Assembly (NCBI GenBank): GCA_900544065.1
Contig: UQTR01000052.1
Coordinates: 1 to 14,707 of the forward strand
DNA length: 14,707 nt
Direction of reading: 5' to 3'
Source: an uncultured Collinsella sp.
Lineage (GTDB): Bacteria > Actinomycetota > Coriobacteriia > Coriobacteriales > Coriobacteriaceae
Shown here: in pieces, positions 1 to 7,407 of the stretch
Numbering within the stretch: the stretch's first letter is position 1
Layout: the number at the start of each line of letters is the position of its first letter
Notes under the pieces: generated by a model
Databases searched by the model: none
What the model saw: only the letters and a program-made list of their open reading frames with translations
What the model was told of the DNA's origin: nothing
Program-made: the position numbers and the translations under genes

Positions 1-60
1 TAGCGGGTGGGTTGAAGCTGGCCGCTGCGCGCCCAGCAGACTAAAGTCTTGAACTTAGAA

Positions 61-100
61 AACCGCCACAAAGGGGACAGGCACCTTTGTGGTGGTTTTT
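61..100 (+). repeat. REP-like palindromic repeat, copy 1, with T-tract
   Basis: A 14-bp stem (61-74 with 84-97, one G.T pair) encloses the 9-nt loop GGACAGGCA and runs into a TTTTT tract at 96-100. The same element recurs at 3050-3086 and, shortened, at 5914-5941. The stem plus T-tract could terminate transcription coming from upstream of the window. It lies only 11 nt before the ribosome binding site of the 5'-nucleotidase gene, so it may also sit in that gene's leader. Confidence 0.7.
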
Positions 101-110
101 GTTAAGGACT

Positions 111-116
111 AAGGAG
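111..116 (+). promoter_or_regulatory. Ribosome binding site of the 5'-nucleotidase gene
   Basis: AAGGAG stands 6 nt before the ATG at 123. It decides the start: an in-frame TTG at 87 would lie inside the upstream hairpin and would put 12 extra residues ahead of an otherwise normal signal peptide. Confidence 0.8.
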
Positions 117-122
117 ACTGCC

Positions 123-2153
123 ATGAAAAGATTCGTCCCCCGCCTTGCGTTAACCGCCGCGCTGCTTGCCGGCGTGCTCACTGGCGCACCCAGCCTCGCT
201 TTCGCGGGGAACCTGCCCGCCGCTATTGACGGCTCTGTGACCGTCATGCACACCAACGACATCCACGGCAGCTACAAGTACAGCTACAACGAAAGCAAGG
301 GCACCGGCACCGTCGGCTTTGACGGACTGGCGGTTCTCTATAGCGCCCAGGGCAACGCCCCCGATCTTTTGCTCGATGCGGGTGATACCTTCCACGGACA
401 GTCCTTCGCCACCATGAGCGAGGGCAAGAGCATCGCCGAGCTCATGGACACCTTCTACGCCGACGGCTACGACGCGACCACGCCAGGCAACCACGACTGG
501 AGCTACGGTACGGACAAACTCCGCACCATGACCGGCTACAGCACCACCGGCACGCCCTTCGCCATGCTCTGCGCGAATGCGAAGTCTACGAGCGGCGTAT
601 GGAGCTCGAGCATCACGAAGACGCTCAACCGCACCTGGGAGGACAGTGAAAGTCACTCAACGTTCGCCTACCAGATCAAGGTCGGCGTTGTAGGAGCCAT
701 GGATGAGTCGCTTGGCTCCTCGCTGCGCGCGGACCTGGTCGCGGGTACCAGCTTCTCGAGTGCCGCGGACGCCATCAATGCCGTGGCAGAGCAGCTGCGC
801 AAGGAGGGCTGCGATGTTGTTGTGTGTATCGCGCACACGCTCGACGCCAAGACCTTTGCCACGCGGCTCCGTGGCGTCGATGCCCTTATCGCAGGCCACG
901 AGCACATCAACCTTAACGAGAAAGTGACGGGAGCCGACGGCAAGACAATCCACGTTGTCGAGGCGGGCAGTGCCTTTGCCGAGGTGGGACTGCTTTCCGT
1001 CCCCTACGAGTACGACACCAAGGGCACCGAAAGCACCGACGATGACACGGTGGCGGTATACGCAGGCAAAAGCGACGAGAAGCTCTATACCGCCAAGGAC
1101 GTAAACGTTCTTTTGACCGACCCCAACAAGGGCTCCACCTATCAGAGCATCCTTGATGAGGTCCACGACAACAAGATCAAGCCGCTCGACGATGCCTTTA
1201 GCGCCGCATCGAGCGAGGTGCTCGGCACGAGCTCTACCAATTATTTCTACGGCGAGAACGCATCTGGCACGCACGGCTGGGAGATGGTGCGCACCACCGA
1301 TTTCCGCCCCAGCAAGGAAGGCGACACCACCAAGGCCCAGACCATCGGACATGTGATCTGCGGCTCCTATCTTGACCTGACGGGCGCGGACCTTGCCATC
1401 GAGAACGCGGGCGGCATCCGCGGCGGCATCGCTGCGGGCGATGTAACCGCCGGCAACGTCATCGCTATCTCGCCCTACGGCAACACCGTGGAGACCTGGA
1501 CCATGACCGGTGCGGACTTCCTGGCAGCGCTCGAGCACTCGCTGCAGATCAGCGACGAGTGCAATCACAGCTACGAGCTTCAGCAAGCCTACGTAGCGGC
1601 CGGCCACACCGAGCAGGAGGCGCAAGACATGTACAAGTGGCGCGACGACTCCGGCAGCGTCCTTTCCTTCGGCGGCATCAACGTGACAATCGATTGGACG
1701 CAGCCCGAAGGCAAGCGCATCGTGAGCGCCACGCTCACCAAGGATGGCAGCACGCTCGACCCCGCCAAGACCTATACCGTCGCCACCAACAACTACATCA
1801 TCACCAACACGACCGACTTCCCCACCTTCGCAAACGCCACCAAGCACACCGAGTGGGGTACCTGCGAGTCAGCGCTAAGGGCGCTAATTGGGCAGAACGG
1901 CTGGGAGAGCAAGATGGCCTCGCTCGCGGGCACCATCAGCTTTGGCTCCGCTGCCGTGGACCCCACGCCCACACCGGCCCCGACGCCTGAACCCTCGCCT
2001 AAGACGGACGCGACGACCACGAAGGTCATCACCAAGAAGACGACCGGCAAGCTCGCCGCAACGGGAGACCGCACGCTAGCCGTGATCGGCGCATGCCTCG
2101 TCGGCGGCATCGTCATCATCATTCTCGGCATTATCTGGAAGCGTCGACGCTAA
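123..2153 (+). CDS. Cell-wall-anchored 5'-nucleotidase / 2',3'-cyclic phosphodiesterase (UshA/YfkN-like)
   Basis: This 676-residue secreted protein should hydrolyse extracellular nucleotides, releasing nucleosides and phosphate for uptake. A signal peptide is clear: basic MKR, a hydrophobic stretch, and a likely cut after AFA at residue 28. The N-terminal calcineurin-like domain shows the metal-binding motifs THTNDIHG-like (D46, H48), DAGD (D88), GNHD (123-125) and AGHEH. The C-terminal 5'-nucleotidase domain shows NAGGIRGG and SPYGNT. A Thr/Pro-rich linker is followed by LAATG at about 644-648, a membrane helix and the tail KRRR, which is a sortase signal of the LAxTG type known from class E sortases of Actinobacteria. 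The substrate (5'-nucleotide, cyclic nucleotide or UDP-sugar) cannot be told from sequence. It stands alone between hairpins at 61-97 and 2205-2238. Confidence 0.9.
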   Translation: MKRFVPRLALTAALLAGVLTGAPSLAFAGNLPAAIDGSVTVMHTNDIHGSYKYSYNESKGTGTVGFDGLAVLYSAQGNAPDLLLDAGDTFHGQSFATMSEGKSIAELMDTFYADGYDATTPGNHDWSYGTDKLRTMTGYSTTGTPFAMLCANAKSTSGVWSSSITKTLNRTWEDSESHSTFAYQIKVGVVGAMDESLGSSLRADLVAGTSFSSAADAINAVAEQLRKEGCDVVVCIAHTLDAKTFATRLRGVDALIAGHEHINLNEKVTGADGKTIHVVEAGSAFAEVGLLSVPYEYDTKGTESTDDDTVAVYAGKSDEKLYTAKDVNVLLTDPNKGSTYQSILDEVHDNKIKPLDDAFSAASSEVLGTSSTNYFYGENASGTHGWEMVRTTDFRPSKEGDTTKAQTIGHVICGSYLDLTGADLAIENAGGIRGGIAAGDVTAGNVIAISPYGNTVETWTMTGADFLAALEHSLQISDECNHSYELQQAYVAAGHTEQEAQDMYKWRDDSGSVLSFGGINVTIDWTQPEGKRIVSATLTKDGSTLDPAKTYTVATNNYIITNTTDFPTFANATKHTEWGTCESALRALIGQNGWESKMASLAGTISFGSAAVDPTPTPAPTPEPSPKTDATTTKVITKKTTGKLAATGDRTLAVIGACLVGGIVIIILGIIWKRRR

Positions 2154-2204
2154 GCTACACCGCCGGGCCTTGCAGCCCCGCCGCGTAAACCTTATATCGA
2201 GCAC

Positions 2205-2238
2205 AGAAGCCCGTCCGAATTTGATCGGACGGGCTTCT
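2205..2238 (+). terminator. Rho-independent terminator after the 5'-nucleotidase gene
   Basis: A perfect 14-bp stem, AGAAGCCCGTCCGA with its complement, encloses a 6-nt loop, with T-rich sequence at the 3' edge (TTCTT). It sits about 50 bases after the nucleotidase stop codon and before the mscS ribosome binding site, so mscS is probably transcribed separately or by readthrough. Confidence 0.8.
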
Positions 2239-2282
2239 TGGTGGGTATCATGGTTTGACGATCATAAGGAGGTTTTCCCTAC

Positions 2283-3050
2283 ATGGAATTGTTTGAGCCG
2301 ATTCTTCATTTCTTTGAGCAACGGTGGGTCCACAACATCATCTGGGCCGTCATCTTGGCGATAGGCACCGCCGTCGCCACCAAGGTCGTATCCAAGACCC
2401 TGCGTCACCTGCTCAATCGCGACGACAACCCGCTTCCGGCATCGAGCATCTTCATCAACATCGCACGCGCCGTCATCTGGATGATCGGCGGCAGCTTTAT
2501 CCTCGACAACTGCTTTGGCATTAACGCAAACGCGCTCGTCGCCGCTCTTGGCGTCGGCGGCATCGCCATCTCGCTCGGCTTTCAGGACACGCTGTCAAAC
2601 CTTATTGGCGGCATGCAGGTGACCTTTATGGGCATCATCAAACCCGGCGACAATATCGAGGTCGGCGGCGTATCCGGCGTGGTCCAAGACATCACTTGGC
2701 GCCATACAACGATTGAGGATGCCTGTGGACAGACCATCATTGTGCCCAACTCCAACATCTCCAAGAACACGCTCGTGCACCTCATGCCCTTCGGGCGTGT
2801 GGCTGTGCCCGTTGCCGTAAAGGACACGTCCAAGTGGGCCTCGCTCGACGCACTGGCAGACGAGCTGACCAGCGCCACCAAGGCCGCCGTGCTTCCCATC
2901 TCGGGCTTTGACAAGGAGCCCTACGTACTCTTTAGCGAAATCGGCGACTTTGGCATCAAAGGAAAGATCATCTTTATCGTCAGCGACGACAGCACTACTT
3001 TCACGGCAGCCGACGCCTGCATCCGCGCCATCGCCCCCATCATCGCCTAA
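2283..3050 (+). CDS. Small-conductance mechanosensitive channel, MscS family
   Basis: The 255-residue product is an inner-membrane channel that should open under membrane tension and release solutes during hypo-osmotic shock. Three hydrophobic segments are visible at about 17-36, 57-76 and 83-112. The third is the pore-lining TM3 of the family, rich in Gly and Ala and running into GFQDTLSNLIGG. The soluble beta domain follows with PGDNIEVGGVSGVV and IIVPNSNIS, both typical of MscS. The length fits the short MscS class. The start is supported by AAGGAGG at 2266-2272, 10 nt before the ATG. The stop codon at 3048-3050 runs directly into the second copy of the palindromic repeat, which may serve as its transcript end. 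Confidence 0.92.
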   Translation: MELFEPILHFFEQRWVHNIIWAVILAIGTAVATKVVSKTLRHLLNRDDNPLPASSIFINIARAVIWMIGGSFILDNCFGINANALVAALGVGGIAISLGFQDTLSNLIGGMQVTFMGIIKPGDNIEVGGVSGVVQDITWRHTTIEDACGQTIIVPNSNISKNTLVHLMPFGRVAVPVAVKDTSKWASLDALADELTSATKAAVLPISGFDKEPYVLFSEIGDFGIKGKIIFIVSDDSTTFTAADACIRAIAPIIA

Positions 3051-3088
3051 ACCACCGCAAAGGGGACAGGCATCTTTGTAGTGGTTTT
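3050..3088 (+). repeat. REP-like palindromic repeat, copy 2
   Basis: This copy starts at the last base of the mscS stop codon. Arms 3050-3063 and 3073-3086 pair with one mismatch and two G.T pairs around the same GGACAGGCA loop as copy 1, followed by TTTTCA. Differences from copy 1 fall mostly in the stem and partly preserve pairing. It may act as an mscS terminator. Confidence 0.7.
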
Positions 3089-3115
3089 CATTCGTGGTAC
3101 CATGGTTCATATAGT
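3087..3115 (+). promoter_or_regulatory. Weak candidate promoter for the ParB-like/BMP gene
   Basis: TATAGT at 3110-3115 resembles a -10 box, and TTCATT at 3087-3092 lies 17 nt upstream, but the -35 match is poor. It is placed sensibly between the repeat at 3050-3088 and the gene starting at 3143. Confidence 0.3.
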
Positions 3116-3142
3116 TGTTTAAACGACTAAGGGAGCAACATT

Positions 3143-5059
3143 ATGGAAGAGGCCTATCGTCAAGCACGCAAGCGCGGCGAGCAAGGACGTCGACGCGCCA
3201 TTAGCCAAAGCGAGCATCCATACCTTACGGACCTCGATAGCTTGGTTGCTCAGCTCCCCTTAGGTCAGCGAGAGAATGTCGGCCTGCGGGATATTCCGCT
3301 CGAAATGGTCGTCGGCACGGTCACCAAGGGCCGTCAGTCCGCCTTTTCGTGTAACTTTATGCCCCTGCTTCCGTTTAGCACCGAGTTCGCCCGCAAGTGG
3401 TCCAACCTCTACGACATCCAGGTGACTGAGGGCTATCGCGACCCCGTCATCGTCACCGAGTTCATGCATCGGTTCTATGTCCAAGAAGGCAACAAACGCG
3501 TCAGTGTCCTCAAATTCCTAGACGCCCCGACGGTTTCGGCCAAGGTCACCCGTCTCTACCCCGGCAAATGGGATTCCGTCGAAAGCCGCCTGTACGGCGA
3601 GTTCTGCGCGTTTTGGCGCGTCTGCCCCCTATACGAGATCGAGTTCTCGCGTGAGGGAAGCTACGAAACGCTCGCCAAGATGCTCGGTCAGAACCTTATC
3701 GAAAAATGGCCGCAGAAAAAGGTCGACTACCTGCGCCACACCTTCCTGCTCTTTAAGCGCGCCTACCTTCGCGCAGGCGGCGACCACCTGGACATTACGC
3801 CTGCCGACGCCATGCTCGTGTACCTCAATGTGTACAACCAGGACCGCCTGCTGGATACGCCGACGGATATCGTCGTAAACCGCCTGTGCAAGATCTGGCG
3901 CGAGCTGGTCATTGCCGGCAAAAATGACGAGGACAAGGTCGATCTTGTCGAAGCACCGAGCGTCGACGAGGAGGAGACGCCCGCCAAGTCCACCTCTGGC
4001 GTGCTCAACTTCTTTATGGGCAAGACCGTCTACTCGACGGCCAACCCCCTGCGCATCGCCTTTATCCATGAGTTCCCCTGTGCGACGTCGAGCTGGGACA
4101 GCCTGCACGACCAAGGGCGTCAGTATCTCGATGAGCACTTTGGCGGTATCGTGCGCACCGAGGCGTTCGAGGACTGTCACGATCCGGATGTGTTCTGCGC
4201 CGCCGTGGAAACGGCTGTCAAACATGGAGCAAACGTCATCTTCTCGACCTCGCACCGCCTGATGGAATACACGCTCAGGGCTGCAGTTGAGTATCCCCGG
4301 GTTCGGTTCCTCAACTGCTCTATCGGCCTTCCCCATCAAAGCGTCCGTTCGTACTTTGGCAAGATGTACGAGGCCAAGTTTCTGCTGGGCGCCCTTGCGG
4401 CCAGCATGGCGGACAACCACCGCATCGGTTACCACGCGTCGGTCTTCGCCTCGGGCGCACTCAGCGAGATCAACGCCTTTGCGATTGGCGCCTCGCTGCT
4501 CGACCCGCGCGCGCAGGTCATCCTCACCTGGGGCGATGTTCCCGCCGGTGGTCTTGCCGAGGCCATGTGCCGCGAAGGCGTGAGCGTCATGACCGGCGCT
4601 GACATGTCAAAGTCGCTCGAAGACCCAACGGCCTACGGGCTTCACCGCTTGGTCGACGGCAAAGTCACCGGCATCGCCATGCCCGTATGGAACTGGGGCC
4701 GTTACTACGAGCTCATCGTTCGCAGCCTTCTTCACGGCACGTGGGACGAGACCAGCGACGACAACCAAGTGCGCGCCGTCAACTACTGGTATGGCATGAG
4801 CTCCGGCGTTATCGACATCCGTTACGCTCCGGGCCTACCCTACCAAACGCGCAAACTCGTGCAGTTGCTCCGCAACGGCATTGTTGGGGGATCCATCAAC
4901 CCCTTTGGCGGCGAGCTCCACAGCCAGAACGGCGTGGTACAGATCGAAGGCTTCCCTCCGCTGCCGAGCACGCAGATTGTCGAGATGAATTGGCTGGCGG
5001 ACAACGTGGTAGGCACCATTCCGCAGCTCGACGATGAGCCGAAAGTCCCTGCCCTATGA
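3143..5059 (+). CDS. Cytosolic ParB-like / BMP (PnrA-like) domain fusion protein
   Basis: The 638-residue product has two parts. The N-terminal part (about 40-140) has a ParB/Srx-like core, recognised by VQEGNKRVSVLKFL around 113-125, which resembles the EGNxR motif of ParB-like domains. A charged linker at about 258-298 leads to a BMP/PnrA-type periplasmic-binding fold from about 302 (PLRIAFIHEF) onward, a family that binds purine nucleosides in lipoproteins such as PnrA. There is no signal peptide or lipobox and the N-terminus is highly charged, so this copy is probably cytosolic and a sensor or regulator rather than an ABC transport component, despite the annotation such proteins usually get. 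AAGGGAG ends 7 nt before the ATG. The stop overlaps the next gene's start (ATGA, 5056-5059). The ligand is unknown. Confidence 0.75.
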   Translation: MEEAYRQARKRGEQGRRRAISQSEHPYLTDLDSLVAQLPLGQRENVGLRDIPLEMVVGTVTKGRQSAFSCNFMPLLPFSTEFARKWSNLYDIQVTEGYRDPVIVTEFMHRFYVQEGNKRVSVLKFLDAPTVSAKVTRLYPGKWDSVESRLYGEFCAFWRVCPLYEIEFSREGSYETLAKMLGQNLIEKWPQKKVDYLRHTFLLFKRAYLRAGGDHLDITPADAMLVYLNVYNQDRLLDTPTDIVVNRLCKIWRELVIAGKNDEDKVDLVEAPSVDEEETPAKSTSGVLNFFMGKTVYSTANPLRIAFIHEFPCATSSWDSLHDQGRQYLDEHFGGIVRTEAFEDCHDPDVFCAAVETAVKHGANVIFSTSHRLMEYTLRAAVEYPRVRFLNCSIGLPHQSVRSYFGKMYEAKFLLGALAASMADNHRIGYHASVFASGALSEINAFAIGASLLDPRAQVILTWGDVPAGGLAEAMCREGVSVMTGADMSKSLEDPTAYGLHRLVDGKVTGIAMPVWNWGRYYELIVRSLLHGTWDETSDDNQVRAVNYWYGMSSGVIDIRYAPGLPYQTRKLVQLLRNGIVGGSINPFGGELHSQNGVVQIEGFPPLPSTQIVEMNWLADNVVGTIPQLDDEPKVPAL

Positions 5060-5766
5060 AAATCCTTGCCATAGCCGATACCGAAGAACGATGCCTTTGG
5101 GAGTGCTTTCGCAAGGAACGCTTTGAGGGAGTCGACCTGATTTTGTCCGCCGGCGATCTGGACCCGGACTATCTTGAGTTTTTGGTCACGGTCATCAACA
5201 AACCGCTCATCTACGTGCGCGGCAATCACGATGACCGCTACGCACGTCATGCACCGGGCGGATGTATCTGCGTAGAAGACAGCGTGTACACGTACCGAGG
5301 GATTCGCATTGCGGGCCTTGGCGGGTCCATGCGTTATCGCGACGGCGCCAACATGTACACCGAACGCGAGATGTCCAAGCGCATGCGTAAGCTGTCGCGT
5401 AAGGTTAGGATGGTCGGCGGGTGCGACATTCTGCTTACCCATGCACCCGCCGCCGGTATGGGTGATCTGGACGATCTGCCGCATCGAGGGTTCGAGTGCT
5501 TTAACACAGCACTCGAATCCTGGAATCCCGACTACATGGTGCACGGGCATGTGCACCAAAGCTACGGTTGCGATTTTCAGCGCGAGCGTCAGCATGTGTG
5601 TGGAACGACGATCATCAACGCCTGCGGCTATACACAGTTTGAGCTCGACCAGACGCGCTACCCCATCCGTGGCTGGCAGGCAGCCTGGCTCAATTCGCAA
5701 ACCATGCGCCGGGAGCTCAAACGCCACGATGCCATCGAGTCCTCAACCGCCAGAACCCCCTGGTAA
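5056..5766 (+). CDS. Calcineurin-like metallophosphoesterase (YfcE/Icc type)
   Basis: The 236-residue cytosolic enzyme carries the metallophosphoesterase motifs in order: IADTE (D8, E10), SAGDLD (D34), RGNHDD (57-60), LTHAP (H129) and VHGHVH (H163, H165, H167). In the first motif the usual Asp-x-His is Asp-x-Glu, so one metal ligand is changed; I recall the same change in homologues from clostridia, so it is likely a clade trait rather than damage. The substrate is unknown; phosphodiester or nucleotide hydrolysis is the family expectation. Its ATG overlaps the stop of the ParB-like/BMP gene, which implies translational coupling and a shared process. The C-terminal 25 or so residues are poorly conserved in character and lie outside the catalytic fold. 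Confidence 0.85.
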   Translation: MKILAIADTEERCLWECFRKERFEGVDLILSAGDLDPDYLEFLVTVINKPLIYVRGNHDDRYARHAPGGCICVEDSVYTYRGIRIAGLGGSMRYRDGANMYTEREMSKRMRKLSRKVRMVGGCDILLTHAPAAGMGDLDDLPHRGFECFNTALESWNPDYMVHGHVHQSYGCDFQRERQHVCGTTIINACGYTQFELDQTRYPIRGWQAAWLNSQTMRRELKRHDAIESSTARTPW

Positions 5767-5790
5767 CCACCTTTAAGGCTTGACGCTGCG

Positions 5791-5888
5791 CCGGCCCCAA
5801 GCACCCCATCTCGCCCCTCAAGCCATCGCTCGCGTACCAAAGTACGCGTCGCTCCTCTTTCGGGGCGACCTGAGGCGCTTGGAACCGG
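5791..5888. repeat. 98-nt imperfect palindrome downstream of the metallophosphoesterase gene
   Basis: Arms 5791-5837 and 5842-5888 are symmetric around 5839.5 with no insertions or deletions. By hand, 31 of 47 positions pair, in blocks: CCGG, CCAAGC, TCGCCCC and the perfect inner stem CGCGTAC-CAAA-GTACGCG (5831-5848). It may form a long hairpin at the 3' end of the operon transcript, or be a decayed mobile palindrome. No coding function is apparent. Confidence 0.7.
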
Positions 5889-5910
5889 CTCGCTACGCTG
5901 CCATATCATT

Positions 5911-5950
5911 GGGCCACCACAGGCAGACACCTTTGTGGTGGTTTTGGCCC
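5911..5950. repeat. REP-like palindromic repeat, copy 3 (shortened)
   Basis: CCACCACA (5914-5921) pairs with TGTGGTGG (5934-5941), followed by TTTT. The right half, ACACCTTTGTGGTGGTTTT, nearly equals copy 1; the left half and loop have lost about 8 bases. An outer GGGCCA/TGGCCC pair at 5911-5916 and 5945-5950 extends it. Confidence 0.6.
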
Positions 5951-5958
5951 GAGATAGC

Positions 5959-5997
5959 AAGAAACCCGGTCCTGCACGAGACAGAACCGGGTTTCTT
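5959..5997 (-). terminator. Terminator of the rpmG-rplA operon, probably bidirectional
   Basis: A perfect 12-bp stem (5959-5970 with 5986-5997, AAGAAACCCGGT and complement) encloses a 15-nt loop. The U-rich ends lie within the stem on either strand. It sits 36 bases beyond the rplA stop codon and between two convergent operons, so it can end both. Confidence 0.75.
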
Positions 5998-6033
5998 TAG
6001 CAATGCTTGCTTTGCTCAGGCAGTAACCATTAG

Positions 6034-6741
6034 TTACTCAGCCAGGAAGTCACGCTGGATAGCGGGATCGACCTTGACGCCAGGGCCCATGGTGGAAGAC
6101 ACGGAGATGGACTTAACGTACTTGCCCTTAGCAGAAGCGGGCTTGACGCGCAGGATCTCGGTGTACAGGGCAGCGTAGTTCTCGACGAGCTGCTGCTCGG
6201 AGAAGGACTTCTTGCCCAGGGGCACGTGGCAGATGCCGTAGCGGTCGGCGCGGTACTCAACGCGGCCAGCCTTGAGCTCGGAGACCATCTTGGCGACGTC
6301 CATGGTCACAGTGCCGAGCTTGGGGTTCGGCATGAGGCCACGGGGACCAAGGATCTTACCGATGCGGCCAACCTTGGCCATCATGTTCGGCGTAGCGATA
6401 GCGGCGTCGAAGTTGATCTCGCCCTTCTGAATCTGGGCGACGAGCTCGTCGGAACCGATGATGTCGGCGCCGGCAGCCTCAGCCTCGCGGGCCTTCTCGC
6501 CCTCGGCGAAGACGGCAACACGAACGGTCTTGCCGGTGCCGTGGGGCAGGGAGATGGAACCACGGATGTTCTGGTCAGCCTTACGAGTATCGATGCCCAG
6601 ACGGAAGTGGGCCTCGACGGTCTCGTCGAACTTGGCGGTGTCGAGCTCCTTGATGAGCTTGGCAGCCTGAAGGGGGGTGTAGAGCGTGGCGCGGTCGATC
6701 TTCTCGGCAGCGGCGTTATAGCTCTTACCATGCTTAGCCAT
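6034..6741 (-). CDS. rplA: 50S ribosomal protein L1
   Basis: L1 binds 23S rRNA at the L1 stalk near the E site, and in other bacteria it also represses its own operon by binding the mRNA. The 235-residue product has the whole family signature, including GTGKTVRVAVFA near residue 70, GPRGLMPNPKLGTVT in the middle and KPASAKGKYVKSI near the end. An ATG six bases further upstream (6747) is possible, but AGGAGG at 6750-6755 is only 2 nt from it and 8 nt from the ATG at 6741, so 6741 is chosen, giving MAKHGK. The gap to rplK is 117 nt and contains small hairpins. rplJ and rplL do not follow. Confidence 0.97.
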   Translation of the reverse strand: MAKHGKSYNAAAEKIDRATLYTPLQAAKLIKELDTAKFDETVEAHFRLGIDTRKADQNIRGSISLPHGTGKTVRVAVFAEGEKAREAEAAGADIIGSDELVAQIQKGEINFDAAIATPNMMAKVGRIGKILGPRGLMPNPKLGTVTMDVAKMVSELKAGRVEYRADRYGICHVPLGKKSFSEQQLVENYAALYTEILRVKPASAKGKYVKSISVSSTMGPGVKVDPAIQRDFLAE

Positions 6742-6791
6742 GTGCATTACCTCCTGTGGTTAAACGGGCGTGAGCCCTCCCACATCGTATC

Positions 6792-6809
6792 GTGTGCCCT
6801 ATTGCACAC
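6792..6809 (-). other. Hairpin in the rplK-rplA intergenic leader
   Basis: GTGTGC (6792-6797) and GCACAC (6804-6809) form a 6-bp stem in the 117-nt space between rplK and rplA. A second stem, GGGTGC with GCGCCC on the minus strand, lies nearer the rplK stop codon. There is no T-tract. A role in L1 feedback or mRNA processing is possible but not shown by sequence. Confidence 0.4.
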
Positions 6810-6858
6810 ATTTAACGGGCGCCCCGGTCGGAGCACCCGCCGTTACCATAAGAAATCG

Positions 6859-7287
6859 CTACTCAGCGATGGTGACGCCCAAGGAACGGGCGGTACCGGC
6901 GATGATCTTCTTGGCGGCGTCAATGTCGTTGGCATTGAGGTCCGGCATCTTGATCTCGGCGATCTTGGTGAGCTGCTCCTGGGAGAGCTGACCAACCTTG
7001 TCAGCCTGGGGCTTAGCGGAACCAGACTTGAGGTTCAGCTCCTTCTTGATAAGGTGAGCCGCCGGCGGGGTCTTGGTGATGAAGGAGAAGGACTTATCCT
7101 CGTAGACAGAGATCTCAACGGGGATGATGTCGCCCTTCTTGTCCTGCGTCTCGGCGTTAAAGGCCTGGCAGAACTGCATGATGTTCACGCCAGCAGCGCC
7201 TAGGGCGGGGCCGACGGGAGGAGCGGGGTTAGCTGCACCAGCAGGAATCTGGAGCTTAATGACGTTGGCAACCTTCTTCTCAGCCAT
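6859..7287 (-). CDS. rplK: 50S ribosomal protein L11
   Basis: L11 binds the GTPase-associated centre of 23S rRNA, where elongation factors and the stringent factor RelA act. The 142-residue product shows the proline-rich N-terminus PAGAANPAPPVGPALG, the VNIMQFCQAFN segment, KTPPAAHLIKK and the closing GTARSLGVTI. An ATG two codons upstream (7293) has no room for a ribosome binding site, whereas AAAGGA lies 6 nt before the ATG at 7287, so MAEKK is taken as the start. It lies between nusG and rplA on the same strand, with a 120-nt leader after nusG. Confidence 0.97.
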   Translation of the reverse strand: MAEKKVANVIKLQIPAGAANPAPPVGPALGAAGVNIMQFCQAFNAETQDKKGDIIPVEISVYEDKSFSFITKTPPAAHLIKKELNLKSGSAKPQADKVGQLSQEQLTKIAEIKMPDLNANDIDAAKKIIAGTARSLGVTIAE

Positions 7288-7407
7288 GGTCATTCCTTTC
7301 GAATCACGAGTGTGAAGTACTTGCTATATCGTAAGCACGCACGTGTTAGAAGCACTCCTGAGATGAGCAGTCACAGAAGAAGCACGCTCGCGCGAACGGA
7401 CGAAAAG

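Noticed and set aside
1..60. Possible end of an upstream gene
   Set aside because: Too short to assign; only a small palindrome GACTAAAGTC is visible.
657..1847. 396-residue open frame on the minus strand opposite the 5'-nucleotidase
   Set aside because: Antisense shadow caused by high GC at third positions; no recognisable domain and no ribosome binding site.
7294..7407. Possible separate promoter in the nusG-rplK gap (TATAGC near 7325)
   Set aside because: No -35 box at a reasonable distance; readthrough from the rpmG promoter is enough to explain expression.
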